Origin: an uncultured Eubacteriales bacterium
GTDB lineage: Bacteria > Bacillota > Clostridia > Oscillospirales > QAMX01
NCBI GenBank assembly: GCA_905205975.1
Contig: CAJLFQ010000032.1
Location: 1 to 21,770, forward strand
DNA: 21,770 nt
Reading direction: 5' to 3'
In this document: piece after piece, positions 11,455-20,627 of the stretch
Position numbering within the stretch: the first letter of the stretch is position 1
Layout of the letters: each line of letters starts with the position of its first letter
Translations under genes and position numbers: made by a program
Notes under the pieces: generated by a model
The model's input: the letters and a program-made list of their open reading frames with translations, nothing else
Databases searched by the model: none
What the model was told of the DNA's origin: nothing

Positions 11455-12582
11455 ATGAAATTCATCCATTTGTCTGATCTGCACCTCGGCAAGCGTTTTC
11501 ATGAGCGTTCCCTGCTGGACGAACAGCGCAGCCTGCTCGAGCAGGTGCTTGATGCCGTTTCCCGCGAACAGCCGGACGCTGTGCTGCTTGCCGGAGATAT
11601 CTATGACAAACCCGTTCCGCCGGCAGAAGCCGTGCACCTGTTTGACGATTTTCTCGTCCGGCTTGCACAACGCCCCTGCAAAACGTTTCTCATTGCGGGC
11701 AACCATGATTCGGCGGACCGCTTGTCGTTTGCCGCACGGCTGATTGCGCCGAGCGGCGTTTTTATGGCGCCGGTGTATGACGGACAGATTCAGCCGGTCG
11801 AGCTGCATGACGGCGCCGGTGCCGTCTGCGTCTGGATGCTGCCATTTTTGAAACCGGCGGCGGTGCGCGCCTGCTTCCCGGATGCGGTCATCGAATCCGA
11901 TACCGACGCGCTGCACACGGCCATTGAGCATCTGCCGCTGAACCCGGACGTGCGAAACGTGCTGGTGGCACATCAGTTTGTGACCGGTGCACAGAGCGCC
12001 GGATCAGAGACCATCCATGTCGGCGGAGCGGACAACGTCGATGCCGCCGTGTTTGCGCCGTTTGACTATGTCGCGCTCGGCCATATCCACGCGGCGCAGC
12101 AGATCGGGGAACGCATCCGGTACTGCGGTGCGCCGATGAAATATTCGTTTGACGAAGCCGGACAGCAGAAAACGCTGACCGTCGCCGAACTGGACGGCGA
12201 GCGGAATCTCACAATCCGGACGATTCCGCTGACGCCGCCGCGTGATCTGCGCGTTTTGAAGGGGGCGTTTCAAAGCTTAATGGCGGGAGAGCCGGATGTC
12301 CAGGGCGATCTCCTGCGCATTACCCTGACAGACGAACAGGAAATCCCGGATGCCGTCAGCCGCCTGCGAACCTGTTACCCGAACGTGCTGCGCCTCGACT
12401 ATGACAATGCGCGCACCCGCTTGGCGCAAAGCGCAGCCGGCGGCACAGAAATGCCCGAAAGCAAATCGCCGCAGACGCTGTTCGCGGAATTTTTTGAAAA
12501 ACGCAGCGGTCACCCGATGACGGAAGACCAGTCGGCCTATCTGGCATCCTGTATCGAAGAAATCTGGGGGCATCACGAATGA
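11455..12582 (+). CDS. sbcD: exonuclease subunit SbcD (Mre11 family)
   Basis: This 375-aa protein has the calcineurin-like nuclease motifs: FIHLSDLHLGKRFHE (Asp8, His10), LLAGDIYD (Asp48), LIAGNHDSADRLSF (Asn83, His84), VAHQFVTG (~195) and FDYVALGHIHAAQQI (~230). A C-terminal capping region and the SbcC-binding tail follow. The start is ATG 11455 with AAAGGAG 9 nt upstream; an upstream extension of the frame crosses P2. With SbcC it forms the SbcCD complex, an ATP-dependent double-strand exonuclease and hairpin endonuclease that clears hairpins and protein-blocked ends. sbcC starts in ATGA overlap. The operon has two promoters and a LexA-type box. Confidence 0.96.
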   Translation: MKFIHLSDLHLGKRFHERSLLDEQRSLLEQVLDAVSREQPDAVLLAGDIYDKPVPPAEAVHLFDDFLVRLAQRPCKTFLIAGNHDSADRLSFAARLIAPSGVFMAPVYDGQIQPVELHDGAGAVCVWMLPFLKPAAVRACFPDAVIESDTDALHTAIEHLPLNPDVRNVLVAHQFVTGAQSAGSETIHVGGADNVDAAVFAPFDYVALGHIHAAQQIGERIRYCGAPMKYSFDEAGQQKTLTVAELDGERNLTIRTIPLTPPRDLRVLKGAFQSLMAGEPDVQGDLLRITLTDEQEIPDAVSRLRTCYPNVLRLDYDNARTRLAQSAAGGTEMPESKSPQTLFAEFFEKRSGHPMTEDQSAYLASCIEEIWGHHE

Positions 12583-15422
12583 GACCAATCCGCTTGACCA
12601 TGCAGGCCTTCGGGCCTTATGCCGGAAAGGAAACGCTCGAACTGAACAAGCTCGGCGAGAGCGGGCTTTATCTGATCACCGGCGATACCGGCGCCGGAAA
12701 AACGACGATTTTTGATGCGATTGCGTTTGCCTTGTACGGCGAACCCAGCGGCGACAACCGAAAAGACGCCATGCTGCGCTCCAAATACGCGGCGCCGCAG
12801 GAGAAAACGGAGGTTTGCCTGACGTTTTCCTATCAGGGGAAAACGTATACTGTCACGCGCAGCCCGGAGTATGAACGGCCCAAAGGCCGGGGCGAAGGCA
12901 CCACGACGCAGAAAGCGGACGCGACCCTTGAATTTGCAGACGGGCGTCCGCCGGTCACCGGTCTGCGGGATGTAAACCGTGCGATGGAAGACGTGCTCGG
13001 CATTACGAGGGAGCAGTTCCGGCAGATCGCCATGATTGCACAGGGCGATTTCCTGCGGCTGCTGCTGGCCGATACGAAAGACCGGCAGAAGATTTTCCAG
13101 AAGATTTTTGAAACGGGCAATTTCAGCCGCCTGCAAATGCGCATGAAAGACGATGCTGCGGCGCTGGCTGCTGAAGTGCGGGAAAAAACGGCGCAGCAGA
13201 CGTCGCTCATCCGGCAGATCGACTGCCCGCCGGACAGCCCATACGCAGAAGCGTTCCGTGGAACCGGTCCCGCTGAACGGGTGCCGGATGCGCTGGCGTC
13301 CCTTCTTCAGGCCGATGAAGCGGCTGCCGCAGATGAAGAACAGAAAAAAGAAGCCTTGCAGAAACAGCTGGACGCCTGCAAGGCACTGCTGACCCGGGCG
13401 GAGCTCTGTGAAACCGCGGCGCAGAACGTCCGGCGCAGCCAAACTGCGATGACGAAAGCGGAAGCGGATTTACAGGCGGCGGAAACGGCGTGCCAGCAGT
13501 CTGCGGCGCAGAAACAGGCGGCAGAACAGCGGAATGAACAGATCATCCGCCTGAAAGAACAGCTGGCCGATTACGGCAGGCGGGACGAACAGCGCCGGAC
13601 GCTGGAAGCGCTGACCGAACAAATTCACGCCGAAACGGCGGCAGCCGAACGGCAAAGGCAGCGTCTGGCGGAGCGCGGACAAACGCTGTCCGCCTGCCGG
13701 GCGGAGTACCGCGCCCTTGCCGACGCCGGGGCGGAACTGGCCAGGCAGACGGCTAAACTGGCGGCTGTCCGCCAAACAATTGAATCGCTCGAAACGCTGA
13801 AAACCGCGCTGCATGACGGGCAGACGCTCGGTATGCGGTGTCAGGCTGCGGAGGAAGAAGCCCGAAAAGCGGTTCAAAAAGTTGAAGCCGCGCAGACCGC
13901 ACTCGAAGCAGCAAATGCGGCATTCCGCCGGGCGCAGGATGATTGGAACGAAAAAACAAAGGCATTTGTCGCCGCACAGGCAGGCCTGCTGGCGGAAACG
14001 CTTCGCCCGGGCGAACCCTGTCCGGTCTGCGGCTCGGAAACGCATCCGTATCCGGCGAAAAAACCGGCGGATGCGCCGACTGCCGACGCGGTCGATGCAG
14101 CGGAAGCGGCGGCGCGGACGGCAAGACAACGGGTAGAAAAGGCGAGCCGCGCGCTGGAGCCGCTTCACCGGGCGATGACCGAGGCGCGGGCGGCAGCTGC
14201 GGCAGCCAAAGCAGCCGCAGACGAAAAAACGGCTGCCGTCTGTTCGCTCGGCGAAAAAGTGCTGCACACGTCCGACTGGGCTGAGATTTCGGACCGGCTT
14301 CAAAAACAGATGCTGGCACAGCGTCAGGCGGAAAAAAGCCTGCAAGCGGGCGTCCGGCATGCCGAAGACGCATGCCGCCGGAAGACGTCGCTGGAGGCAC
14401 AGATCCCGCAGATCGAGCAGGATGTGCAGGCGATCGAACAGGCCATCCGCGAAGCGGAAGTCCGGCTGACCGAATCACAGACCGCACAGCGCCACCTGCA
14501 AACGACGCTTGCGGAACTGGACGGCAGGCTTGCCTATGCCGGACAGCCGGAAGCGGAACGCGCCATTGACCGCATGAGCCGTGAAAAAGAGCAGCTGGAA
14601 CGGTCGGTTCAGACCGCAGAAACAAAGAAAAACGAGGCAGAACGCATCGTCAGCGCCGCCAAAGCGGCACTGCACACCGCAGAGGTCAACCTGCGTGAAC
14701 TGCCTGCGGCGGAAGGCGCCGAGGCGGCACGGGCGGAGCAGTCCGGCCTCATCCGCCAAATCAACGAAGCGGAAGCGGCCGCTCGGATGATTTCCGCCCG
14801 CCATGAGCGGAACTGCGGACTGTTGACGGCGCTGCGCCGCAGCCTGCGGGAAATCGACGCGCTTCAGCAGACGCGCACATGGCTGGATGAACTGGCCAGC
14901 ACAGCCAACGGGCAGACGAGCGGACAAGACAAAATCATGCTCGAAACGTATGTCCAAATGGCGTATTTCGACCGCGTGCTGGCAAAAGCCAACCTGCGCC
15001 TGATGAAAATGACAGACGGCCAGTATGAGCTGGTGCGCCGAACCGTCGCCGACAACAACCGCAGTCAGACCGGATTGGATCTGGACGTCCTCGACCACTA
15101 CAACGGTTCCCGGCGCCCTGCGGCGTCGCTCTCCGGCGGCGAATCGTTTTTGGCGTCGCTCGCGCTGGCGCTCGGTCTGTCGGATGAAATCCAGTCCTAT
15201 GCCGGCGGGATTCAGCTCGATACGATGTTCGTCGACGAGGGATTCGGTTCGCTCGACGAGGAATCGCTGCGTCTGGCGGTGGAAGTGCTGGCGGGTCTGA
15301 CGGAAGGAAACCGTTTGGTCGGCATCATCTCCCACGTCGCCGCGCTGAAAGAACAGATCGACCGCCAGATTGTCGTCCGAAAAACGCCGTCGGACGGCAG
15401 CCATGCACAGATTCTCTGCTGA
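12579..15422 (+). CDS. sbcC: exonuclease subunit SbcC (Rad50 family ATPase)
   Basis: This 947-aa protein has the ABC-ATPase halves at the two ends with a long coiled coil between. Walker A is LITGDTGAGKTTIFDAI (Gly35-Lys41-Thr42); the Q-loop region EQFRQIAMIAQGDFLRLLL lies near 146-164. The zinc hook CPVCG is at 481-485, midway in the coiled coil. The signature LSGGESFLASLALALGLSD lies near 851-869, and Walker B MFVDEGFGSLDEESL near 883-897 (Asp886, Glu887). The coiled-coil arms are very rich in Ala, Glu and Gln. Length is in the normal 900-1100 range. The ATG overlaps the sbcD stop (ATGA). No terminator is visible before the next promoter, so some readthrough is likely. Confidence 0.96.
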   Translation: MRPIRLTMQAFGPYAGKETLELNKLGESGLYLITGDTGAGKTTIFDAIAFALYGEPSGDNRKDAMLRSKYAAPQEKTEVCLTFSYQGKTYTVTRSPEYERPKGRGEGTTTQKADATLEFADGRPPVTGLRDVNRAMEDVLGITREQFRQIAMIAQGDFLRLLLADTKDRQKIFQKIFETGNFSRLQMRMKDDAAALAAEVREKTAQQTSLIRQIDCPPDSPYAEAFRGTGPAERVPDALASLLQADEAAAADEEQKKEALQKQLDACKALLTRAELCETAAQNVRRSQTAMTKAEADLQAAETACQQSAAQKQAAEQRNEQIIRLKEQLADYGRRDEQRRTLEALTEQIHAETAAAERQRQRLAERGQTLSACRAEYRALADAGAELARQTAKLAAVRQTIESLETLKTALHDGQTLGMRCQAAEEEARKAVQKVEAAQTALEAANAAFRRAQDDWNEKTKAFVAAQAGLLAETLRPGEPCPVCGSETHPYPAKKPADAPTADAVDAAEAAARTARQRVEKASRALEPLHRAMTEARAAAAAAKAAADEKTAAVCSLGEKVLHTSDWAEISDRLQKQMLAQRQAEKSLQAGVRHAEDACRRKTSLEAQIPQIEQDVQAIEQAIREAEVRLTESQTAQRHLQTTLAELDGRLAYAGQPEAERAIDRMSREKEQLERSVQTAETKKNEAERIVSAAKAALHTAEVNLRELPAAEGAEAARAEQSGLIRQINEAEAAARMISARHERNCGLLTALRRSLREIDALQQTRTWLDELASTANGQTSGQDKIMLETYVQMAYFDRVLAKANLRLMKMTDGQYELVRRTVADNNRSQTGLDLDVLDHYNGSRRPAASLSGGESFLASLALALGLSDEIQSYAGGIQLDTMFVDEGFGSLDEESLRLAVEVLAGLTEGNRLVGIISHVAALKEQIDRQIVVRKTPSDGSHAQILC

Positions 15423-15438
15423 AAGCATCGCCGGCCGG

Positions 15439-15467
15439 TTGACAAGACCGGAGAAATGCGGTATGAT
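15439..15467 (+). promoter_or_regulatory. sigma-A promoter of the aldolase operon
   Basis: TTGACA (15439-15444), 17 nt ending GCGG, TATGAT (15462-15467). A small hairpin, TCCCGC/GCGGGA (15491-15508), lies in the leader before AAAGGAG and ATG 15526. Confidence 0.88.
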
Positions 15468-15525
15468 AAATCTGACCAAAACCGATGAAATCCCGCAGTG
15501 CGGCGGGATAAAAGGAGAATCAACG

Positions 15526-16326
15526 ATGAAAAATGCTTCCGAAAATGCATTCCGTCAGGCGCTTGCATCCGGCCGGCGCCTGATCGGCACCCACGTCAAT
15601 CTGACGGATTACCGCATCTGCGAAATTCTTGGGCAGGCTGGGTTTGATTACCTCTGGATCGATATGGAGCACGTCGGCACGAGCTTCGCCGACATGGAGC
15701 GCCATCTGATCGCGGCCAAAGCAGCCGGAACGCCCTGCCTCGTCCGCGTCCCGTGGAACGAAATCCCGCAGATCAAACGCGTACTGGAGGCCGGGCCGGA
15801 CGCCATTGTCGTTCCGATGGTCAACAGCGTAGAAGAGGCCCGGCAGGCCATCGATACCTGCATCTACCCGCCGGAGGGCAAACGCGGCTTCGGCCCATGC
15901 CGCGCCGTGCGGTACGGCATGGACAGCGCCCGCGACTATATCGACCGCATCAGCAAACAGCTCTGCCGTTTTGTCCAGATCGAAAGCGAAGACGCCGTCA
16001 ACGCGATGGACGGCATGGCCGAGATCCCGTATCTTGACGGCTTCATCTTAGGCCCTATGGATCTGAGCGGGTCTGTCCACGAGCTCGGCCACATCATGGA
16101 CGGCAAAGAGACGACGCGCCTGATTGCGCTGGCGGTCGAAAAGGCGCACCGCGCCGGGAAACCGATCGGTCTCTCCGTCGGCACGACGAATCCGGCGGAA
16201 CTGCAATTCTGGCTCGACAAAGGCGTTGATTTCATCTCTGCCGGTTCCGACGTCGGCAGCATCCTAAACGGCGCGCTCACGCTGGCTGCCGATCTGCGCC
16301 GCCTGACGGAATCGAAAGCGGACTGA
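15526..16326 (+). CDS. HpcH/HpaI aldolase family protein
   Basis: This 266-aa protein of the class II HpcH/HpaI aldolase/citrate lyase superfamily has a TIM-barrel fold and cleaves 2-oxo-3-hydroxy acids with a divalent metal. Landmarks are FDYLWIDMEHVGTSFADME (catalytic His), TPCLVRVPWNE (substrate Arg), AGPDAIVVPMVNSVEEA, YPPEGKRGFGPCRAVRYG, FVQIESEDAVNAMDG (metal Glu) and YLDGFILGPMDLSGSVHELG (metal Asp). All four expected active-site residues are present and length is typical. The start is ATG 15526 with AAAGGAG upstream; the longer frame would run back into sbcC. Substrate cannot be told: sugar-acid breakdown products such as 2-keto-3-deoxy sugar acids or 4-hydroxy-2-oxo acids are typical. 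The next gene follows after 25 nt. Confidence 0.88.
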   Translation: MKNASENAFRQALASGRRLIGTHVNLTDYRICEILGQAGFDYLWIDMEHVGTSFADMERHLIAAKAAGTPCLVRVPWNEIPQIKRVLEAGPDAIVVPMVNSVEEARQAIDTCIYPPEGKRGFGPCRAVRYGMDSARDYIDRISKQLCRFVQIESEDAVNAMDGMAEIPYLDGFILGPMDLSGSVHELGHIMDGKETTRLIALAVEKAHRAGKPIGLSVGTTNPAELQFWLDKGVDFISAGSDVGSILNGALTLAADLRRLTESKAD

Positions 16327-16351
16327 CCCGCAGAATCCGGAGGCGAATGAT

Positions 16352-17401
16352 ATGCAGCCAAAATCATGGCCGGATCAGGTCTTTTCCGGCAGATACGGCG
16401 TCTGTCATGTGCAGGGCATCGCGACGGACGGCGCATATTTCTATATTTCGTTTACCACCATGCTCCTGAAAATCGATCTGCAGGGGAACCCGGTCGGTTC
16501 CGTCACCGGCCTGACCGGCCACCTCGGGTGTATCGCTTCGGCGCCGGATGGAACCGTCATCGGTTCTCTTGAATACAAACAGGATGCCATCGGCCGGGGT
16601 ATCCTCGCAGCACTCGGCAAAACCGAACGCCGGGAAGACGCTTTCTTCGTTGCCCGGTTTGACACCGGACGGATTGACCGGATGAACATGGACGCCCAAA
16701 CGGACGGCGTCATGCAGCTCGCCAGACTGACCGACGTCTGCGAAGATTATGCAGCCAGCGTGGAAAACGACGGCCGCACGGTCAAACACCGGTACGGCTG
16801 CAGCGGCATCGACGGCATCACCTGCCTGCCGGATCCGGCGGGCGAGCCGTCTGTGCTGGTGGCTTACGGCATCTACGGCGACGAAACGAGAACCGACAAC
16901 GACCGGCAGGTCATGGCGCGCTATCCGTGGACGGAATTGACCGCGGCGCTGGCGGCAGACGGCGAAATCCGCTGTGCGGAAAAATGCTTTGCCGAAACCG
17001 GCAATACGACATATGGCATTCAAAATCTGGAATACGACCCGTATACCGGTCTTTTGATGGCGGCCGTCTATCCGGGCACAAAGCCGTGCTGGCCGAATTA
17101 CCCGATGTTCTGGCTGAACCCCGCAAAACACGTGATTACCCCGGAAGGCAGCCGCATGGCGCTCGCAGACCAAAGCGCAAAAGCGTCCGACGGTACGCCA
17201 GTCGGCCTGTGCCTGCAAACTGACGCATCAACCGGCGTCACCGGCGTGGATTTCCCGCTCGGTTCGACCGGCATCATCGCGCTCGGAGACGGCACCTATT
17301 ACTTCTCGGAGGACGGCAGCGTTCCCACCGGCAGCGACCGTTTTTATACGACCATCGTCCGCTATCGCCTCACCCCGTCCGGCTTTGAACGCATGGCGTA
17401 A
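16352..17401 (+). CDS. hypothetical protein, 349 aa, beta-propeller-like
   Basis: I do not recognise this protein by name. It is probably all-beta, with blade-like pieces recurring about every 50-70 residues: GVCHVQGIATDGAYFYISFTT (~16-36), LTGHLGCIASAPDGTVIGSLEY (~54-75), GCSGIDGITCLPDPAGEPSVLVAYG (~149-173), TTYGIQNLEYDPYTGLLMAAVYPG (~224-247) and STGVTGVDFPLGSTGIIALGDGTYYFSEDG (~294-323). This resembles a six-bladed propeller of the SMP-30 or NHL kind but lacks a recognised metal set. It has no signal peptide, so it is cytoplasmic. GGAGG is 9 nt before ATG 16352. It is cotranscribed with the aldolase and may handle a related sugar-acid substrate (lactone or epimer); that is inference. Confidence 0.75.
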   Translation: MQPKSWPDQVFSGRYGVCHVQGIATDGAYFYISFTTMLLKIDLQGNPVGSVTGLTGHLGCIASAPDGTVIGSLEYKQDAIGRGILAALGKTERREDAFFVARFDTGRIDRMNMDAQTDGVMQLARLTDVCEDYAASVENDGRTVKHRYGCSGIDGITCLPDPAGEPSVLVAYGIYGDETRTDNDRQVMARYPWTELTAALAADGEIRCAEKCFAETGNTTYGIQNLEYDPYTGLLMAAVYPGTKPCWPNYPMFWLNPAKHVITPEGSRMALADQSAKASDGTPVGLCLQTDASTGVTGVDFPLGSTGIIALGDGTYYFSEDGSVPTGSDRFYTTIVRYRLTPSGFERMA

Positions 17402-17421
17402 AAACCGTTCATCCTTTCCGC

Positions 17422-17469
17422 GACAAATACCCCCTGCCCGCAGAAAACTGCGGGCAGGGGGTATTTGTC
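17422..17469. terminator. bidirectional terminator between convergent operons
   Basis: A perfect 22-bp stem: 17422-17443 (GACAAATACCCCCTGCCCG...) pairs with 17448-17469 over the loop AAAA. It lies between the plus-strand gene ending at 17401 and the minus-strand gene ending at 17548. The A/T-rich outer ends suit both directions. Confidence 0.88.
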
Positions 17470-17547
17470 TGGACGGTATTTGCTTGGAACCGTGCGGCGT
17501 GCACAGATGATCCGTATGGAATCAATCGGATGCCCGCGCAGCCGCCG

Positions 17548-18402
17548 TCAGTCAATGATGATTTCGGCGGCGCAGCCGCTGCAGCCGGCACCGCCCACCA
17601 GCATGGGGACTTTGCGGTACCATGACAATGTATCCGCAAACGGGTGATGACAGTGCCCTGCGATGATGCCGCAGACAGACGGCTCGTGGGCGGCGAAATC
17701 CACAAAGGCGAGCGTTGCCGCGTCCGCCTTCTGCTGACGGTAGCGGTGCGCATTGTAGCAGGCGATTTTTTCTTCCGGTGCCGCTGTGAGATAGGCGCAG
17801 GAACCGTCGGTCTCCATCATGAAATCATACAGCTTTGGCGCATAAAAGGGCGTATGGACGCAGAGGATGATGGGAAATCCTTTCTTTGCCTCTTCTTTCA
17901 TCCGCATCAGCTGATACGCGGTAAAGTTGTAGTAGACGTTGTCGAGCGTGACAAAATTGACGCCGCCGACAATCCGGGCGTCGAAGACGAGGTTCGGCTT
18001 GAAATAGGACTGCACCAGCGCAAACGACTGCTGTTTATACGCCTCGTCTTCCCACGCTTCACCGACGTACAGGCTGTATTCGTGGTTGCCTGCCGCCATG
18101 AGATAATCGCACCCTTCAAGCGTCTGCCGGGCAAATTCAAGGTTGGCAAGCGATACAAAATCCAGAATGTCGCCCGTGGAAAGATAAAGCAGGCGATTTT
18201 CTTTCGCATATGCCACAGAGGCGCGAAACCGCTCGCACAGGACGTCTGCGGAAGCGCCGAACGCCTCCGCGCGGTTTTTGGCAAGCGCGATTTTACGCGC
18301 GCCGTCCCGCTCGTCCGCAAGGCACAGGTGGTTGTCGGTTGTGTGAAGAAGCCGGACTTCCCGCGGCAAGCCGACGTGAAACCGAAATTGACGAATCTCC
18401 AT
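17548..18402 (-). CDS. metallophosphoesterase (calcineurin-like)
   Basis: This 284-aa cytosolic protein has the five metallophosphoesterase motifs: LLHTTDNHL (Asp23, His25), LYLSTGDILDF (Asp78), LMAAGNHEYS (Asn106, His107), ILCVHTPF (~183) and GIIAGHCHHPF (~250, the GHxH metal motif). It therefore binds two metals and hydrolyses a phosphoester, but the family gives no substrate. HTTDNHL replaces the commoner SDxH, and the insert of ~35 residues after it is long. GGAGAAATC precedes ATG 18402. It lies 64 nt after the oxidoreductase with no promoter or terminator seen between, so it is probably the last gene of the polymerase operon. Confidence 0.88.
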   Translation of the reverse strand: MEIRQFRFHVGLPREVRLLHTTDNHLCLADERDGARKIALAKNRAEAFGASADVLCERFRASVAYAKENRLLYLSTGDILDFVSLANLEFARQTLEGCDYLMAAGNHEYSLYVGEAWEDEAYKQQSFALVQSYFKPNLVFDARIVGGVNFVTLDNVYYNFTAYQLMRMKEEAKKGFPIILCVHTPFYAPKLYDFMMETDGSCAYLTAAPEEKIACYNAHRYRQQKADAATLAFVDFAAHEPSVCGIIAGHCHHPFADTLSWYRKVPMLVGGAGCSGCAAEIIID

Positions 18403-18466
18403 ATGATTTCTCCGTTATCTGGCTGATTGGCAGATGATGGATGTGCCGACGGGCAAAAGTGATCGG

Positions 18467-19441
18467 TCACCCGCGCAGGGCGTTGATCTGGTCGAACAGT
18501 GCGGCGCAGGCGAGCGTTTCGCTGTGCGGATGCACGGGGCTCTCCGTCAGCCCGGCGCGAATGCAGCGCATCGTCTCCAAAATTTCATAGACAAAGCCGT
18601 TTTTCGTCTCGGTGTCCGCAAACGTTTCTGCATCGCCGGAAGCGGGGAACAGCGTCGCCGTCGAGGCATAGTGCGGCCCCGGCACGACGATTTTGCCCGC
18701 GGTGCCGTAGACGGCGAGCCGTTCTTCGATCGGCGCCGTCAGCGTCGCTTTCAGCAGTGCGGTCGTTTCGCCGAACCGCAGAATCGCCGTGTCGGTGACG
18801 TCGACACCGTAATCCCAGACGGCGTTCAGCTGTACGCTGTCCGGCGCGCCGCCGAGCAGAAACCGCGTGATTTCATAGGCGTACACGGTGATGTCGGAGG
18901 TGGCGCCGCCGCCCAGAGAGGGGTTGAAATACCGGCTCTCCGGTGCGCCGGGCGCCGCGAAGCCGATGCCGAAATCGACCAGCGTGATCCGCCCGATTCG
19001 ACCGCTGTCCATCCATGCTTTGACCTGATTCAGCGCAGGCAGGAACTTCGACCACATCGCCTCCATGACGAAAACGCCTTCCGCCTCCGAACGGCTGAAA
19101 ATGCACGCCGCGTCCCGATGGGAAAGAAACATCGCTTTTTCGCACAAAACGGGCGTCCGGTGGTCGAGACAGAGCGCAGACAGCGCAAAATGCTGATGCG
19201 GCGTCGTGGCGATATACACGCAGTCCGGCCGGATTTCGGCGAGCATCTGCGCATAGCTGTCGTAGAAAGACGGGATGTCATGCGCCGTGGCAAACGCTTC
19301 GGCGCGCTCGCGCGACTTGCTGGCGACGGCGGCGACTTCGGCACCGGCCAAACGCGCCGCTTCGGTAAATTTTCCGGCGATGTGCCCGGCGCCCATGATG
19401 GCAAACCGGAACGGTCTGCCGCTTGAATTGGTGAAGCTCAT
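18467..19441 (-). CDS. Gfo/Idh/MocA family oxidoreductase
   Basis: This 324-aa protein has an N-terminal NAD(P)-binding Rossmann fold: FAIMGAGHIAGKF (residues 13-25), then CVYIATTPHQHFALSALCL (~74-92) and VLCEKAMFL with Glu101-Lys102, the EKP-type motif that here reads EKA. The C-terminal alpha/beta domain starts VFVMEAMWSKFLPALNQVKAWM, followed by IGRITLVDFGIGF and GGGATSDITVYAYEITRFLLGG. The MEAMW motif points to the dihydrodiol-dehydrogenase or glucose-fructose-oxidoreductase-like branch, acting on sugars or cyclic polyols. ATG 19441 overlaps the YolD stop (ATGA) and has AGGAGG upstream inside that gene. It has no evident link to DNA repair, so its place in this operon is odd. Confidence 0.92.
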   Translation of the reverse strand: MSFTNSSGRPFRFAIMGAGHIAGKFTEAARLAGAEVAAVASKSRERAEAFATAHDIPSFYDSYAQMLAEIRPDCVYIATTPHQHFALSALCLDHRTPVLCEKAMFLSHRDAACIFSRSEAEGVFVMEAMWSKFLPALNQVKAWMDSGRIGRITLVDFGIGFAAPGAPESRYFNPSLGGGATSDITVYAYEITRFLLGGAPDSVQLNAVWDYGVDVTDTAILRFGETTALLKATLTAPIEERLAVYGTAGKIVVPGPHYASTATLFPASGDAETFADTETKNGFVYEILETMRCIRAGLTESPVHPHSETLACAALFDQINALRG

Positions 19442-19881
19442 AGTTCCTCCTGATCAAATGGTTTCCATGATTCGAATAGATCGCCTTCCACGGCGGAAAT
19501 CTCATCGAGCGGGATCTGCGTTCCATCGGAAAGCCGGACGGAACGCGCCAGCGCGTCTATCTGCCGGACGACGCCGGAAACGGTCTGATATGCGCCGCCT
19601 GATTTTTTCCCGTCCGGCTGAAAATAAGTGATGGCGACGACCGGCGACTCGGCGAAACGCGCCAGCGCCATGCGAAGGCGGCTGTCGAGCCGCTCTTTTT
19701 CTTCATCGCTCAGTTCCATCCGCCGCTCAGTCAGCCGGCCGGTTTCCGCCAAAATGTCTGCATAGCCGGTCAGTGCGGCAAACGGTGAAAACTGTGCGGC
19801 GCGGTCCGCCGCGGACATCGGCGGATGCTTCCGGGAGACCGGGCGATGCAGCCCAATGATATCGTCATACGGTCCGCTCAT
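19438..19881 (-). CDS. YolD-like protein, Y-family polymerase partner
   Basis: This 147-aa protein carries the YolD-family signature near its start: YDDIIGLHRPVSRKHPPMSAADRAAQFSPFAALTGYADILAETGRLT (residues ~5-51), then ELSDEEKERLDSRLRMAL. A C-terminal part resembles an SH3-like small barrel (VVAITYFQPDGKKSGGAYQTVSGVVRQIDALARSVRLSDGTQIPLDEISAVEG). YolD-like genes often sit beside UmuC/DinB-type polymerases in Firmicutes (as in Bacillus yqjX-yqjW) and are thought to act with them in damage tolerance. Here the partner is two genes upstream, separated by a ferredoxin gene. ATG 19881 overlaps the upstream stop in ATGA form. Confidence 0.88.
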   Translation of the reverse strand: MSGPYDDIIGLHRPVSRKHPPMSAADRAAQFSPFAALTGYADILAETGRLTERRMELSDEEKERLDSRLRMALARFAESPVVAITYFQPDGKKSGGAYQTVSGVVRQIDALARSVRLSDGTQIPLDEISAVEGDLFESWKPFDQEEL

Positions 19882-20627
19882 GCGAGGTAATAACGCGGCT
19901 TGCCAACGCTCTTCCGGCCGTATTCAACGGCTTCCTGCGGGCATGCACAGATGCAGGCCATGCAGTGCGTACAGCGGCTGCCCCAGACCGGCCGGCCGTT
20001 TTCCAGCCGGATGTTCTGGAGCGGGCAGAGCGAAACACATTTTCCGCATCCGGAACAGCGCGCATCAACGGTAAAAGCCTTTGCCTTGACGAAAAACCGG
20101 TAGAAAATCGGGTTGACAGCCGTGCTTAAAAAGCGGTCGTTCAGACGGATGGCGGGCGTCGGAAACGGGCGTGCTTCCGAGATCCAGCGGCCGGCCGTTT
20201 CAATCGACGGCGCCGCTTTCACACGGATGGCCGCCGCCTGCGCCGCATCCGGAACAGGGAACATGGCGACGTAATTCTCCGGCATGACGACCGGTGCCGT
20301 CCCCATGTGCTGCCAGCCTTTTTTGCGGCAGAGCTGTGCATTGTACCGGGCGGCATTGCCAATGCTGCCGCCGCAGGTCAGTACAAACCATGCGCGCTGT
20401 GCCGACGGAAACGGCGTCTGCCGGATCCAGGCCGTCACAATGCGGGGCATGCGCCACGCATACGTCGGCACGACGAAAACGAGCTGTTCTCCGTCGATGG
20501 GCTGTGTATTGCCGCGGCGGATCCGGCTGCCCATGTCGATGGGCGCCGTGCCGAGGGCGCCTGCAATGCTGCGGGCGGCAAACCGGCTGTTGCCCGTGCC
20601 GGTGAAATAAAGCACCTGTGTGTTCAT
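19878..20627 (-). CDS. EFR1-type flavodoxin/ferredoxin protein
   Basis: This 249-aa protein fuses a flavodoxin-like half to a bacterial 2[4Fe-4S] ferredoxin half. The FMN phosphate loop is YFTGTGNSRFAARSI (7-21); VFVVPTYAWRMPRIV (50-64) and CGGSIGNAARYN (85-96) contact flavin. The cluster motifs are CSGCGKCVSLCP (Cys191, 194, 197, 201) and CTHCMACICACP (Cys219, 222, 225, 229), all complete. Such EFR1 proteins are soluble electron carriers of unknown partners in anaerobes. It lies between the polymerase and yolD genes, with 4-nt ATGA overlaps on both sides, so it should be made together with them. That arrangement is unusual and is raised as a finding. Confidence 0.93.
   Translation of the reverse strand: MNTQVLYFTGTGNSRFAARSIAGALGTAPIDMGSRIRRGNTQPIDGEQLVFVVPTYAWRMPRIVTAWIRQTPFPSAQRAWFVLTCGGSIGNAARYNAQLCRKKGWQHMGTAPVVMPENYVAMFPVPDAAQAAAIRVKAAPSIETAGRWISEARPFPTPAIRLNDRFLSTAVNPIFYRFFVKAKAFTVDARCSGCGKCVSLCPLQNIRLENGRPVWGSRCTHCMACICACPQEAVEYGRKSVGKPRYYLA

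Noticed and set aside
12573..15479. Long minus-strand ORFs opposite sbcC
   Set aside because: They are shadows of the sbcC coding frame, rich in Arg, Phe and Cys and without motifs.
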